DNA from: Limanda limanda
Lineage: Eukaryota > Chordata > Actinopteri > Pleuronectiformes > Pleuronectidae
Assembly: GCF_963576545.1 (NCBI RefSeq)
Contig: NC_083639.1
Span: 24,894,118-24,958,117, forward strand
DNA: 64,000 bases
Reading direction: 5' to 3'
A program made the position numbers and the translations under genes. Shown piece by piece: positions 12,901 through 23,087 of the stretch (position 1 is the stretch's first letter; each line of letters opens with the position of its first letter). Below the pieces are notes generated by a model, which was not told the DNA's origin, did no database searches, and saw only the letters and a list, made by a program, of their open reading frames with translations.

Positions 12901-13290
12901 AACAGAGGTTTTTAAAAACAACTGGTCCCCAATTGCTCTACATTTCCATCTGATATGAGAAAAAAAATAAATATATATATATATATATTGCTTTTGTTTT
13001 CCCTTTGTTTCCCCTTTTAAGCAATGGACATATGCAGGTCATACTATTTCAGAATAATGTCTTGATGAAATGTTATGTGAAATTTATTGTGTCTGTGGAC
13101 ATTGTTAATCAGTAACTTGATTTTGATATATTTGGATCATGATGGCCTGGACCCGAGACATACATGGACAGTTAACCCCAGTAACCTAAGACTTGAACCC
13201 GTGATACCTAATTTCATGTTAAAAACTATGTACTGTATGACTGTATTTGACAAAAGGAAATAAAAAGAAGTTAAAAAAAAAAAAAAAAAG

Positions 13291-13522
13291 ATATATAAAC
13301 ACAAATCTTTCGTGTTATTCAATTAGTTAATTTTCCTAGGGACATAAAAACTGTTAATACTCTATTTAAACAGTGAGCTATGAATATGTAACTATGAATA
13401 TCTGCTGATGAAATCTAATAAATCTTTTGTTGCAAAGGTTGCAACTGAATCACTTCTCTCCTTTATGAATCCTCATGTCTCGTACAATAGGACTGAATCT
13501 TAAATCTTTCACCACACTCAGA
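13291..13522. other. Degenerate zinc-finger remnant and 3' flank of the ZNF gene
   Basis: Reading the minus strand past the stop at 13523, the frame still shows a decayed seventh finger: SECGERF, then two non-matching residues where the pattern degenerates, a Cys in place of a hydrophobic position, and RHEDS before another stop. This is leftover coding sequence beyond a nonsense change. Confidence 0.6.
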
Positions 13523-15312
13523 TCAACTAAACTGTTTCTCTCTGGTATGAATCCTCATATGTGTTTTTAGACTTTGCCTATGGCTAAATCTTTTACCACA
13601 CTCAGAGCAACTAAATGCTTTCTCTCCTGTATGAATCCTCATATGTGTATTTAGACTGCCCCTTTGGTTAAATCTTTGACCACACTCAGAGCAACTAAAC
13701 GGTTTCTCTCCTGTATGAATCCTCATATGTCTATTTAGATGGCCCCTTTGGTTAAATCTTTCACCACACTCAGAGCAACTAAATGCTTTCTCTCCTGTAT
13801 GAATCCTCATATGTGTATTTAGACTTTGCCTATAGCCAAATCTTTTACCACACTCAGAGCAACTAAACGCTTTCTCTCCTGTATGAATCCTCATATGTTT
13901 ATTTAGATTGCCCCTTTGGATAAATTTTTTACCACACTCAGAGCACCTAAACTGTTTCTCTCCTGTATGAATCCTCATATGTGTATTTAGATGGCCCCTT
14001 TGGTTAAATCTTTTACCACACTCAGAGCAATTAAACGATTTTTTTTCTGTCTTACATCCCACATCACTTAGAGGCTGTTTGATATTTCTTGTATTTAAAC
14101 CAGTCTGAGTTTCCCTGGTCTCCAGCCAATTATCCTCACTCTCTTCAGTCTCAGAAGAGTCTTCAGTCTTGTCTTCAGGACCTTGTTGTAAACGTCCATC
14201 AGGACCTGAGTTCCTGGCTGGTTCTGGTCCTCCACAGTCCGCTCTGTTCTCCTTCGTCTCACTTGGATGAAGCTTTGACGATTTAAGTTTCTCTTCATCT
14301 TCTTCACTCTTCACAGCGACAGGAGTCAATGTGAACTTGATATCAGCCTCCTCCAGTCCTTGAAGCTGCTGTCCATCCTGATTGGTCCACGGTTCCTCCT
14401 GTTCTTCTTTAATGTAGGGGGGCTCTGGGTCCTCCTGGTCCACAAGGGGGCTCCACTGCTGCTCCTCAGGGGGAACCTCTTCTTTCTTCACCATCAGTTG
14501 CTGGATGTCTGCAGGACACACTGAAACACAAATACACATGTTTCCTGAAGTTTCCTGAAGTGTTTTGAAAACTTGTGTTGTGTCGTTTAATGTCGACTGT
14601 TGGGATTTTTGAACGATCACATTCAGGAAGAGAAGTTGTGGTCGTTTACAGTTGGTGTTACGACGCAGCTCGTAAAGGAAGCAGCATAAAACAAAAGGTT
14701 TCTGGTAAAAAAAGTTTTTAATTCACAGCAGCAGGTTTTCTGCACAGACTCGTTCACAACAGCATCAAATCCTCCTCATTATTCAGGTGAGAGGTGGAGC
14801 AGCCGGGTGCAGCAGACACAGACAGGAAGTGGAGGATTAACTCCGCTGCTAGAGCTGATGCTAGTTTTTTAAATACCGCCAGTCAATACACACCCAATCA
14901 ACAAGGCCCGGTGTAATAGGCCATAGTATACCCCCCCGGCCGAACTATACCCGGGGTTAAAGGGGCCTAGGCTAGATTATACCCCGGGTATATTATGGCC
15001 TGGGCAAATTCATACCCCTCAGGCCAGATTATACCCCCATGATATCAGTCGTGTTGAATGATTTACACAAGAATTACTTAATTTTTCAACATTTTATTGG
15101 GGGTTCAGCTTTGTCAGGTAAATTAAGGGAGAAAGCTAACTAACTTAAATCTTAAAACTCTAAAACAAAGACTTTTATTACTTCAACCAGAAAAACTGAT
15201 AACATCAAAACATCCACAAAGATCAAAACATCTCTCAGTAGTGTTACACATTAAAATAAAAGCACATACCCAAAAGATAATGCAATTGTTACATAATATA
15301 ATAAAAGTTAAT

Positions 15313-15346
<34 letters not shown>

Positions 15347-18300
15347 AATGGTGTTAGAGGAATCAGCTATCCCATCTCACCTCATCAAACTCTACTCCTC
15401 TGCTTGCATTAAGCAGGGCTTATAAAAGGCAAGCTTCACCCCTGGCGCCTCCCCCCAAAAAAGAAAAATTCAAAACTTCTTAACAGTTCTACAGTAAAGT
15501 ATTGCACCTTTATTTATCACAAGAACGAGAGCTAAGAAGAAATGCAAAGTGCAAACTTAAGAATCCGAACAAATGACAACTTAGCTAGCAAACAATAATA
15601 ATTATAACAAGAAATAAAATAATATATGCAAGTTTGCTTTCAATTTAAATGATATATTGTATTATATGTTACACGTTTTAAATAATCAAAATAGAATATG
15701 CAAAATAAACAAACAAATAAATAGTATAAATTAACTTTGTCTCAATAACTATTTACATTCCACTCCATAGCATCACACTTCAAGGGTTACAGTGCAATCC
15801 TTCTGGCCTTCCTTGCTGCAAAGTCATCAATCAAAACATCGTTTTCAACAGTTTTAATTTAGAAAAACTCCTCTCGGCTGAAGCTACCGTTACTGGTAGC
15901 GTTGCTCTGATCCGCAGAGCAATACACAAGTCGGGATATATTTCTGTGAGCTGCTTTGCATGTATGAAAGAGTTGTCATGCTCTTTGATGACCAGTAAAG
16001 TAAAATGTCTAACTCCTTGGCCAGCTTATTTAGTTATTAAGCATTTTGGTGTATTTGGACAGCCTGACATGCTTTTTTCATTCCAAGATAGCTGTTGATT
16101 AGTTGAATCCGGTCTGATTAAACTCTCTAGCTTGCTACACCAATACTAACATTGTTATTATAACTCAAATTTCAACTTCATGACACCAGTGTTAATTTTG
16201 GTATCTATTTTAGATTTAGTATAGTCTTTAGGCGAAAATGCATATTAGTTTTAGTCACATTCAGTCATTTTTATCCTTCTTAGTTTTAGTCTAGTTTTAG
16301 TCGACGAAAACTCTACTTTAAGTCACTTTAATAATCCATCTTATAGCCACATTTAACCCCTTTCCTTCCCTTCTCAGGCCCCGGGACCCCCTGTGTTGTG
16401 TCTACAACTGCATAATAGTCTAGCTTGCAGTACTTCAATTGTGGATACAATTAGTCTCTGAGATATATACAGATCTCCTAGTATATGCCTACAGCTGAAT
16501 TCCAATTAATGCAGTGTAAATTATCATTAAAATATAAGAGAATATCAAGCCTAGATTTTGAAGATTCAAATGCTTTGATAGCACAACACAACTACTATGC
16601 CTACCTGACCTTAGAGCTAAATCAACCACATATCCACCATGTATAGTTTTGCCCTGGACAGTTTATCCCCTGGGGTTTACTCTGGCCTGGAGGGGTATAG
16701 TTTGGCCTAGGGTGTTTTACACCCCGGGGTATAGTTTGGTTTAATTTGGGCGGGAGTTAATTTGGACTGTTACACAGGGACCCCCACCTGGCTTGGACTC
16801 TTAACCCGCACCCTGGCCTCAATTCTGTGTTACATTAACACATATAACAGTATATTGCATATTGCACATCCACATTTCTCTCCTGTTTTGCATTTTACTT
16901 TTTATTTAACCTTTCATATCTTGTATATAGCTGTTTTGCATTTTCTCTTTATTTAACTTTTTATATCTTGGATATTTTTTTTTATATACAGTTATTTCTT
17001 TCTTATGTGAAGTACTTATTGTGTTTTTATTCTTTATGTTAAATGTATGCACCTATTTACCAACGAAAATTCCAGGTAGGTGTAAACCTACTTGGCAATA
17101 AATCCTTTCTGATGATCCGCCCTCCACACGCCCACTTTCACCCATAAATGGTCAATGCAAAACACGGCGTGAATATTAAACGATGCTGCTGACCAATGGG
17201 TTTCCACCGTGAGTCCTGACAGAGTCACCGCATCAAGCGATGTGAAGAGGAAGTGAAACTTTCTGAGACTGACATCAAGGTGTTTGTTACCGAGGTGAAC
17301 AGCGACTTTATGGGACAGCAGTGATGTCACTAATAAAGAAAATACAATGATACTCTACTGCTGCGGATAACACACTGTGTGAGATCAGAAATCGCGGAAC
17401 CCTCGCTTCCTCCTCGTCCTTCGCATGCACACATCGAGCAGAACCCCGCATCGGTGTCACAGCAGTATTTTTTTATTTAAAGCCTCGGACCGATTCCCTC
17501 ACATCAGTGGATCCTCACCTCCACTGGGATATTATTTGGAAAGTTTCTTCATTTCTTATAAGTAATCTCCAGTGCGCTCTGTGTGCGCCTGATGGCACAG
17601 TCCTGTTCACTGCAGTGAATTGATGATACGCACAGTGTTAGAAGATATTATTAAAACCTATTAATGACTCAGCTCCGTAACTACGCTGTTAAAACGAATC
17701 TGAACCTAATTTGCTTTAAGTTGTTTTATATTTTTTTAATTAAAAGGCTCGTGTGGAGCAGATACGTCGCCCGAGAAAAACTGTTGGTTTTAATGTAAAT
17801 TATTAATTGGATCAATAATCTGCTGCAGTTCACCACCTCACGTCTGTGTCGCCGTTTTCCCGTCTCCAAAACGGTCGTAAGCATGGTTCTAAGTGTGCGT
17901 AGAAATACGCACATTTTCCTGTCAAGTTTGTTTTTATAAATCCCAACGTTTGCGTGATTAGTGGCGTACGCACGTTTCAGGCCCCGTTTTTTGCGTACGC
18001 AACGGTTATACATGAGACCCCTGTTGTGTTGGGGAGAGGGCCAGAGAAAATGACTGTGTCCAACATCATTTCTGCAAAAGCACCGACTCAACATTAACTT
18101 TAGTGACCTCCGACATGAGAAGTCGGGAGTCGTTGCCTTCGACGTGAATTACAGCTTCGGTTTGGATTCGATGTCTCCGGCTCTGGTCCCTGGGATGCAG
18201 CTGACTGTGGTCGCTGGAGAGTCTGTTTGAACCGTGAGCTGGTGGCTCTTTAATCGTGGCCTCTTTAAGGGTAGCACTGTTCCCCCTCCGGACCGTCACC

Positions 18301-19033
18301 CAGCCGCCCAGGGCTCCCGGCTGCACGGGGCAGGTCGAGGGACTGCTAGCTGAAGCTAAGCTACGTGCTAAGCTACGTGCTAAGCTAGGTGGCTAGCGGG
18401 GGCTAGCACTGCATTTATTACATGTAGCACTACTGTTAATGGAGGCGGAGGAGTCAGTAAACATGAGACACTCGGAGCAAGAGGGAGAGAGAGAAGCCAT
18501 CGCTGCTGTATCAGCCTGTTAGACTACGAGGCTGAGCTCACACAGAACACAGAGTCACGAAGCACCAGAGAGGAGGGGCTGGGATGTGTGGCTGTTTAAC
18601 TACAGACCGGTGATTGTAGCCGGAGTGATGCAGAGAAACAGCTGTTAGCAGAGGAGCTAGTTCAGAGAGCGTCACCAGCATAGATAGATATAGATATATA
18701 TGATGCTAGCTAACGTTAGCCTGTTAGCGGTTCCTCTAGGGACTGACCTGCTCTGTGCAGCCGGACTTCGGGCTGCATCACGGCATCGAGCAGCCTCCTC
18801 TGGCGGCAGATCTCCAGCTCTGTCCGCTCCACTCGCTCCTCGTACCCAGCCACGGTTTCCTCAAGCCCCGCAAGGATCTGCTCCTCCGCCGCCGCGAGCC
18901 GCTCGGTGAGCATCGCTCTCAGCTCCGGGACTCGAGCCTTTCCTCCTCCTTCCTCCACCTGCAGCAGGAAGTCTTCAGCGGCAGCGCGGATCCGCTCATG
19001 TACCGACTCCCGCAGCAGCTGCATGGCGGACAT
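13523..19033 (-). CDS. C2H2 zinc-finger protein, two coding exons, six fingers
   Basis: A likely nuclear sequence-specific DNA-binding protein. Exon 1 (19033-18748) opens [20 protein letters not shown] and is a helical, glutamate/arginine-rich module seen at the N-terminus of many teleost zinc-finger proteins. It ends at a GTCAGT donor in phase 1. Exon 2 (14508-13523) begins after CTGCAG and gives [14 protein letters not shown] across the join, then an acidic linker (residues ~105-245). Six C2H2 fingers follow, joined by HTGEK(P/A/Q) linkers, each with the SECG and HMRIHT core. The total is 423 aa. An apparent start at 14620 lies in the intron and is not used. A TGC-to-TGA change ends the protein inside a seventh finger. 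The 4.2-kb intron contains transposons. It belongs to a large teleost-expanded family with no clear orthologue. Confidence 0.85.
15787..15990 (-). pseudogene. hAT transposase C-terminal dimerisation domain, decayed
   Basis: The minus strand reads [20 protein letters not shown], then [19 protein letters not shown], the hallmark A-S-x-E-R-x-F-S-x-L-K of the hAT dimerisation domain (ZMYM1-like proteins share it). One frame over it continues [18 protein letters not shown] and stops at 15787. This fits the usual hAT tail with a short deletion and frameshift between the parts. The upstream catalytic region was not recognised. Confidence 0.75.
16197..16445 (+). mobile_element. Left-end fragment of the CAGTGTTAATTT MITE
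   Basis: It starts CAGTGTTAATTTTGGTATC and follows the left 300 bp of the MITE at 9462 (GCGAAAATGCATATTAG, TTTTAGTCGACGAAAA, CTACAACTGC, TCTAGCTTGCAGTACTT). The similarity then stops and no right end was found. Confidence 0.75.
16780..18747 (-). other. 5' half of the ZNF intron, no exon seen
   Basis: Intron sequence between the transposon remnant and exon 1. A fragment at about 17875-18030 has repeated GCGTACGCA palindromes (TTAGTGGCGTACGCACG, TTGCGTACGCAACGG) and looks like an interspersed repeat. At 18350-18410 there is a short GCTAAGCTACGT direct repeat. Confidence 0.4.
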
Positions 19034-19387
19034 GTTGCTCCTTCCTCCTCACGCTGAGTCTCTGAGGGGACAAAGAGACAAAGACAGGAAACAGAGACTC
19101 CGAGCTCCGAGCCAGCAGCGACCCCTGCTGGACTAGAGGACGAGGAGGAAACGAAAGTACTATCACTGCACAGTAGAAATACTCTGTTGCAAGTAAACAA
19201 GTACTAAAGTATAAGCAACAAAATAAACTTAACCAATAGTGGAAGAAGAACTCGGATCATGCACTGAGGTAAAAGTACCAAGACAGTAGAGCAATATTCC
19301 ATTACAAGTAAAAGACATTGAAGTAGAAATACTCAATAATTAAAATAAACCATCTCCGACAGTAAAACCAAAAATCAACGACAATTT
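19034..19387 (-). promoter_or_regulatory. ZNF gene 5' flank
   Basis: The ATG at 19033 is preceded (minus strand) by GC-richer, AG-rich sequence at 19034-19140, consistent with a 5' UTR and CpG-type promoter. No TATA box or specific factor site can be assigned. Beyond 19160 the sequence is ordinary intergenic DNA. Confidence 0.35.
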
Positions 19388-20392
19388 CTAGGACTGAAAA
19401 GCAGCACTGAACGGCCTGAGCACATAAACGCTTCACTTCCTGCGTCCGTCACGTGATGTCGATTCTTCTCTGCTAATTGCTCAGTTCGGTCAACACTATC
19501 AATTGCACATCACACTGGGAAAACTTTGTGTAAATTGGATGATAGTTGTAAAACAAAGCCCTTTTGCTGTTGCCAGTAGGTGGCGCCATCAGTATTATTA
19601 CATACAGACTAATAGATCTGTTCAAGTAGGGGCTCTGATGTAACGTGAGCAATTTGTTTCAATTGGACAATGTTACAGCAACTTCATTTTCACACTGATC
19701 AGTAAGTGGCGCTTTGACCCATAGGAAATATTGACACATAGAGCTGTTCCGACTTGGACTCTGATCATGACACAGAAGTTTGGTGGTGATAAGACAATGC
19801 ACAGTGGAGTTATGACAACATCGTCTCTGTTGGTGAAGGATGAACCTTCGTCGTACCTCAATGTTGACACGGTTTGAGGAAATGTTCCAATTCTGAGAGA
19901 GAGAGAGAGAGTGAGAGAGAGCGAGACGTCACCTTTGCAAGACATAAAGATTTCTTTAATCTATTACCACTGTCACTGCAGGAGTGAAGTTGTTTGTTGA
20001 CGGCTCAGCATCACAGGAATCATGGTCCATGTATGTCCGAGATACAGAACATCGTGTTTTGATGGCGTGTAATCAAACTTTGACGGCACGCCACGGTCAC
20101 ACTGTGTGACGAAAAATCGATCTTTGAGTTAGTTTGTATTTCAATCTTGTTGAGATGACACTCATCTCAATTTGAAGTTGATCTGATGTAAGCCCTGGGA
20201 CAAGTACTTCAAAGTAAACATGTGGAATATGGCCAAAATGGGCACTAAATGCAAATGCCACTTCAATTTTCTACACATTTTGAGCATGTTAAAGCCCTCA
20301 AAAAGCCGATTCATTTGCCTGAAGAAAAGAAAATGATTACAATTTCAATAGGGCCTGCCACTGTCTCCTACTGTTCGGTGCTCGGGCCCTAA
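19388..20392. mobile_element. GGGCCCGAGCAC-end repeat, copy C
   Basis: It starts CTAGGACTGAAAAGCAGCAC and ends GGTGCTCGGGCCCTAAA. It shares the interior blocks GACGTCACCTTTGCAAGACA, GGCGTGTAATCAAACTTTGA and TTGAAGTTGATC with copy B. It lacks the long TAA array and is longer because it carries extra unique sequence. No coding region is seen. Confidence 0.65.
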
Positions 20393-20714
20393 AAAGAAGA
20401 TGACCTCGTAGTTACTAAGCACATATAATCAAGCACTGCATATATATAGACTAACACCACTACTCCACATGACGATAGCTTGGAGATTCAAGTAACAATT
20501 GTTTAGTGGAATTGGAGAAAAGGTTAAAAGTTGTGATGTTCCTTAATTCTTTGGGTTCAATGTTCGGGGAACGTGCAGCTTAAGAAGAAAAGCGATATAG
20601 GTACTTTTTAATATGGTATTGTACAATCCCACCTGACAGTAGCTTCAGACGAATTTTGATTTGGTTCAATAAACTATGTTAAAGACAAAGGATATATTCA
20701 TGTAGTATAATAAT

Positions 20715-20960
20715 ATCAATCAATCAAAATCAATCAAATTTTATTTGTATATCCCACATTCACAAATAACAATTCGTCTCATAGGGCTTTAACATGGTGT
20801 GACATCCTCTGTCCTTAACCCTCAACAAGACTAAGGAAAAACTACTAAAACCCTTTTAACAGGTAAAAATATGTAGAAACCTCAGAGAGAGCCACATGTG
20901 AGGGATCCCTCTCCCAGGACGGACTGAAGTGCAATAGATGTCAAGTATATAGGAAAACAT
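20715..20960 (+). repeat. Dispersed teleost repeat (CAAATTTTATTTGTATA family)
   Basis: The run ATCAAATTTTATTTGTATAT, CATAGGGCTTTAACA, TGTCCTTAACCCTCAACAAG, CTCAGAGAGAGCCACATGTG and GGATCCCTCTCCCAGGACGG is a dispersed repeat that I recognise from many teleost genomes. The copy is truncated at its right side. Confidence 0.7.
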
Positions 20961-21239
20961 AATCGTGATTAAAGTTTTTTAAACGTTTTTTAGCAGCATC
21001 GATGAGGGTAAACATTTTTGAAGGATAGCTTCAATAATATATGTCAAGTAGTCCTGCTGCAATCATAGTCTCATCATAGAGTATTTAAATGTGATGCTAT
21101 TTCATACTCTTTACAGTGTGTTAAAGTAACAAGTATTTTGCCAGATACTGTAAAGACAGGAGATCTAGAGCACTTATTTTTTTCTTTTTTAAATCACAGT
21201 ACAAAACTGGGGCTAACATCTATTACGGGACCTACGGTA

Positions 21240-21340
21240 CTGTCCAGCTGGCGTCTTGACGTCACAGGCAGGCCGGTGACGCGGCACGCAGCAGCGGTCT
21301 CAGTGGGTGTCCATTGTTTGAGGGCTTCAGTCGGAGGAAG
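21240..21340 (+). promoter_or_regulatory. Probable yod1 non-coding first exon and promoter
   Basis: A GC-richer stretch ends in TCGGAGGAAG followed by a good GTGAGC donor at 21341. The coding exon of yod1 is preceded by a polypyrimidine tract and CAG (23082), which needs an upstream 5' exon, and this is the best candidate. The intron would hold the duplicated block and retroelement described below. Confidence 0.45.
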
Positions 21341-21447
21341 GTGAGCAAACCCGAGTCAAACCCGAGTCAAACCCGAGTCACTGTCAAACTATTCCTTGTT
21401 ACTTTGTGGTGTTCGCGGTAGAATTATATCAAGTTCCCTCGCGTATG

Positions 21448-21542
21448 ATTCACCCGGAAGGATAAAGAAGAAACCCCGTCCGGTTAGACGCTGGGCTAAC
21501 GGGCAAGCTAACAATGCTAAGGCTAGCACACAGGCTACGTGT
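21448..21542 (+). repeat. Duplicated 95-bp block, first copy
   Basis: ATTCACCCGGAAGGATAAAG, then AAACCCCGTCCGGTTAGACG, then CTGGGCTAACGGGCAAGCTA recur almost unchanged at 22229-22250 plus 22902-22971. The two copies lie about 0.8 kb apart in direct orientation in the putative yod1 5' intron. Confidence 0.85.
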
Positions 21543-22250
21543 ATGTAACCGGCTGCGGTAGTTCGAGTCCAGGTGGTTGTTGTTGGTTTTATTCCCTTTT
21601 TTTTTATTAGAAATGTCACAACTGTTGTGGATGTTGAGTCGAGTTGTGAAATTGCTTCATGGGGTTTTCCCTATCGTTTGGCATGTAGCTGCTAGCTGTT
21701 AGCTTAGCATGCTATCTCTCTCTCTCTCTGTTCGTGTTGTTGTTGTTGTTGTAGCGGAGTTTAAACTGTCACTGAACAAAAGAAACCACACAACAAAGAA
21801 ACGTGTCCGTCAGCAGAGGGATTGTTTAGCCAGTTCGGGCTTTGAAAAGACTCAGCGTGGAACCATCCGAGCCGGGCAAACACGGAGGCTAACCAACGGT
21901 CGGTCAGCCGTTGGTTAGCTAGTGTTGTTGAAGCTTATCCGGTAACGAAAAGCAGCACTTATAAGGTAAATAACAACAACAACAAGTACCTGTGAACACG
22001 GCGCGTCTCATCTCCAGCTCGAGGGAATCGAGTTCTGTAACAGTTCAGTCGAAGCTGGAAAACAACTCATCGACGAACTAGTGAGATTAGATACGACTTG
22101 TGTAATGTTATGACAGTGTTATTACATATATGTACGTTCCTCTGCTATTTTTACACTGTTGATCATAAAATGGCGGGTTGTTACTCTCTCACTTTACTTC
22201 ACTACAGATGTACATAAACATTGTGAACATTCACCCGGAAGGATAAAGAA

Positions 22251-22786
22251 ACATATATATTCTTACACTCATAGTATATTATATTATCTATTGTATAGAC
22301 AAATACTTATATTTATACCTGTACTATATATCATATATTATATCATACTCTGTATATTTTTTGTATATATAAGTCTATATACACATATTTATACATGTGT
22401 ACATGTTATGTTATAATTATTATTATTATTATTATATTACTATTATTATTATATATACTGTTGCTGCCATTATTACTATATACTGCTATTATATTGGTAT
22501 GATTACTATCATATATAAATATATATTATGTTATATTATATACTATATATACTGTACTATTTTTATATACTGTCTAACAATAACATTAACATTACCATCA
22601 TATCATCAGTACTATTACCATCATCTTGCCACTGCACCTTATCTACCTATTTATCTTGTGTTTCTGTTTTTTATTCTTTCTACCTCAATATTTTTTATTT
22701 TATTCTATTGTATTGTATTTTATTGTATTCAAATATACCGGCTGCTATGACGACTTAATTTCCCTTCGGGGATGAATAAAGTACTA

Positions 22787-22880
<94 letters not shown>

Positions 22881-22901
22881 ATCTATCTTATCTATCTATC
22901 T
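22251..22901 (+). mobile_element. Retroelement 3' end inserted in the second duplicated block
   Basis: About 650 bp of very AT-rich sequence splits the second copy of the block right after GGATAAAGAA. It ends TTTCCCTTCGGGGATGAATA, AAGTA and a long TCTA array, the typical 3' tail of a fish non-LTR element. No reverse transcriptase part is present, so it is a short 5'-truncated or SINE-like copy. Confidence 0.6.
22788..22901. repeat. (TCTA)n microsatellite
   Basis: About 27 tetranucleotide units with two TTATC interruptions near the right end. It forms the tail of the retroelement above. Confidence 0.92.
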
Positions 22902-23087
22902 AAACCCTGTCTGGTTAGACGCTGGGCTAACGGGCAAGCTAGCAATGCTAGGGCTAGCACACAGGCCACGATCCTGCAGTTGCATCAGCCCCAGACTCCC
23001 AAATCAACAAAGGGACTCTGGTGCATCAGTGATGTTTTCCTCCACCTGTCACTTGAAGTCAATTCCCGTGTTCCCCTCGCAGGCAGG

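Larger units (their letters stand above)
8030..12958 (+). pseudogene. LINE ORF2 (AP-like endonuclease + reverse transcriptase), broken
   Basis: ORF2 starts at 8030 with MDKLTIVSYNVHGLNHP, the usual opening of an AP-like endonuclease. Further endonuclease pieces are MLQETHLSEEE, SILNVYAPNEHD and VIGGDFNTV. The reverse transcriptase follows: NNKSPGVDGFSGEFYK, a long interruption by the MITE at 9462-10635, then GYRPISLICNDQK, FDAQKAFDTVNWDFL, GVRQGDCLSPLLF and the catalytic LFADDILTY near 11275. The C-terminal part, open at 12512-12958, carries a Cys/His knuckle (CWRGCGKVGHHTHIFWEC). Several stops and frameshifts (near 8104, 8174, 8497, 11925, 12155, 12431) make it a pseudogene. Confidence 0.87.
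6403..13290 (+). mobile_element. L1-clade LINE retrotransposon, near full length, decayed
   Basis: It has the two-ORF layout of the L1 clade: ORF1 nucleic-acid-binding protein (6539-7551), a spacer with an A-run, then ORF2 with endonuclease and reverse transcriptase (8030-12958). After an AT-rich 3' UTR comes a poly(A) tract ending near 13290. The 5' end is placed near 6403, where GTTCCGGTGACGTCATG begins. Frameshifts and stops occur in both ORFs, so the copy is not autonomous. A 1,174-bp hAT MITE (9462-10635) is inserted in ORF2. Without it the element is about 5.7 kb. Confidence 0.88.
14904..16779 (-). mobile_element. DNA transposon remnant in the ZNF intron
   Basis: The left end, CCCGGTGTAATAGGCCATA, and the reverse complement of the right end, CCCTGTGTAACAGTCCAAA, are similar. 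Both ends carry clusters of TATACCCC / GGGGTATA blocks (14930-15040 and 16640-16740). Between them, on the minus strand, is a hAT transposase C-terminus (15787-15990). Boundaries are approximate and no clean target duplication was found. Confidence 0.5.

Noticed and set aside
13523..14620. ZNF reading frame starting at 14620
   Set aside because: The first 37 codons lie upstream of a good acceptor (14509) and differ from the family. The conserved N-terminal module is at 19033-18748.
22159..22758. Tyr/Ile-rich open frames upstream of yod1
   Set aside because: Low-complexity AT-rich retroelement sequence.
22788..22901. CRISPR-like array
   Set aside because: Simple tetranucleotide repeat without spacers, and the genome is a vertebrate.
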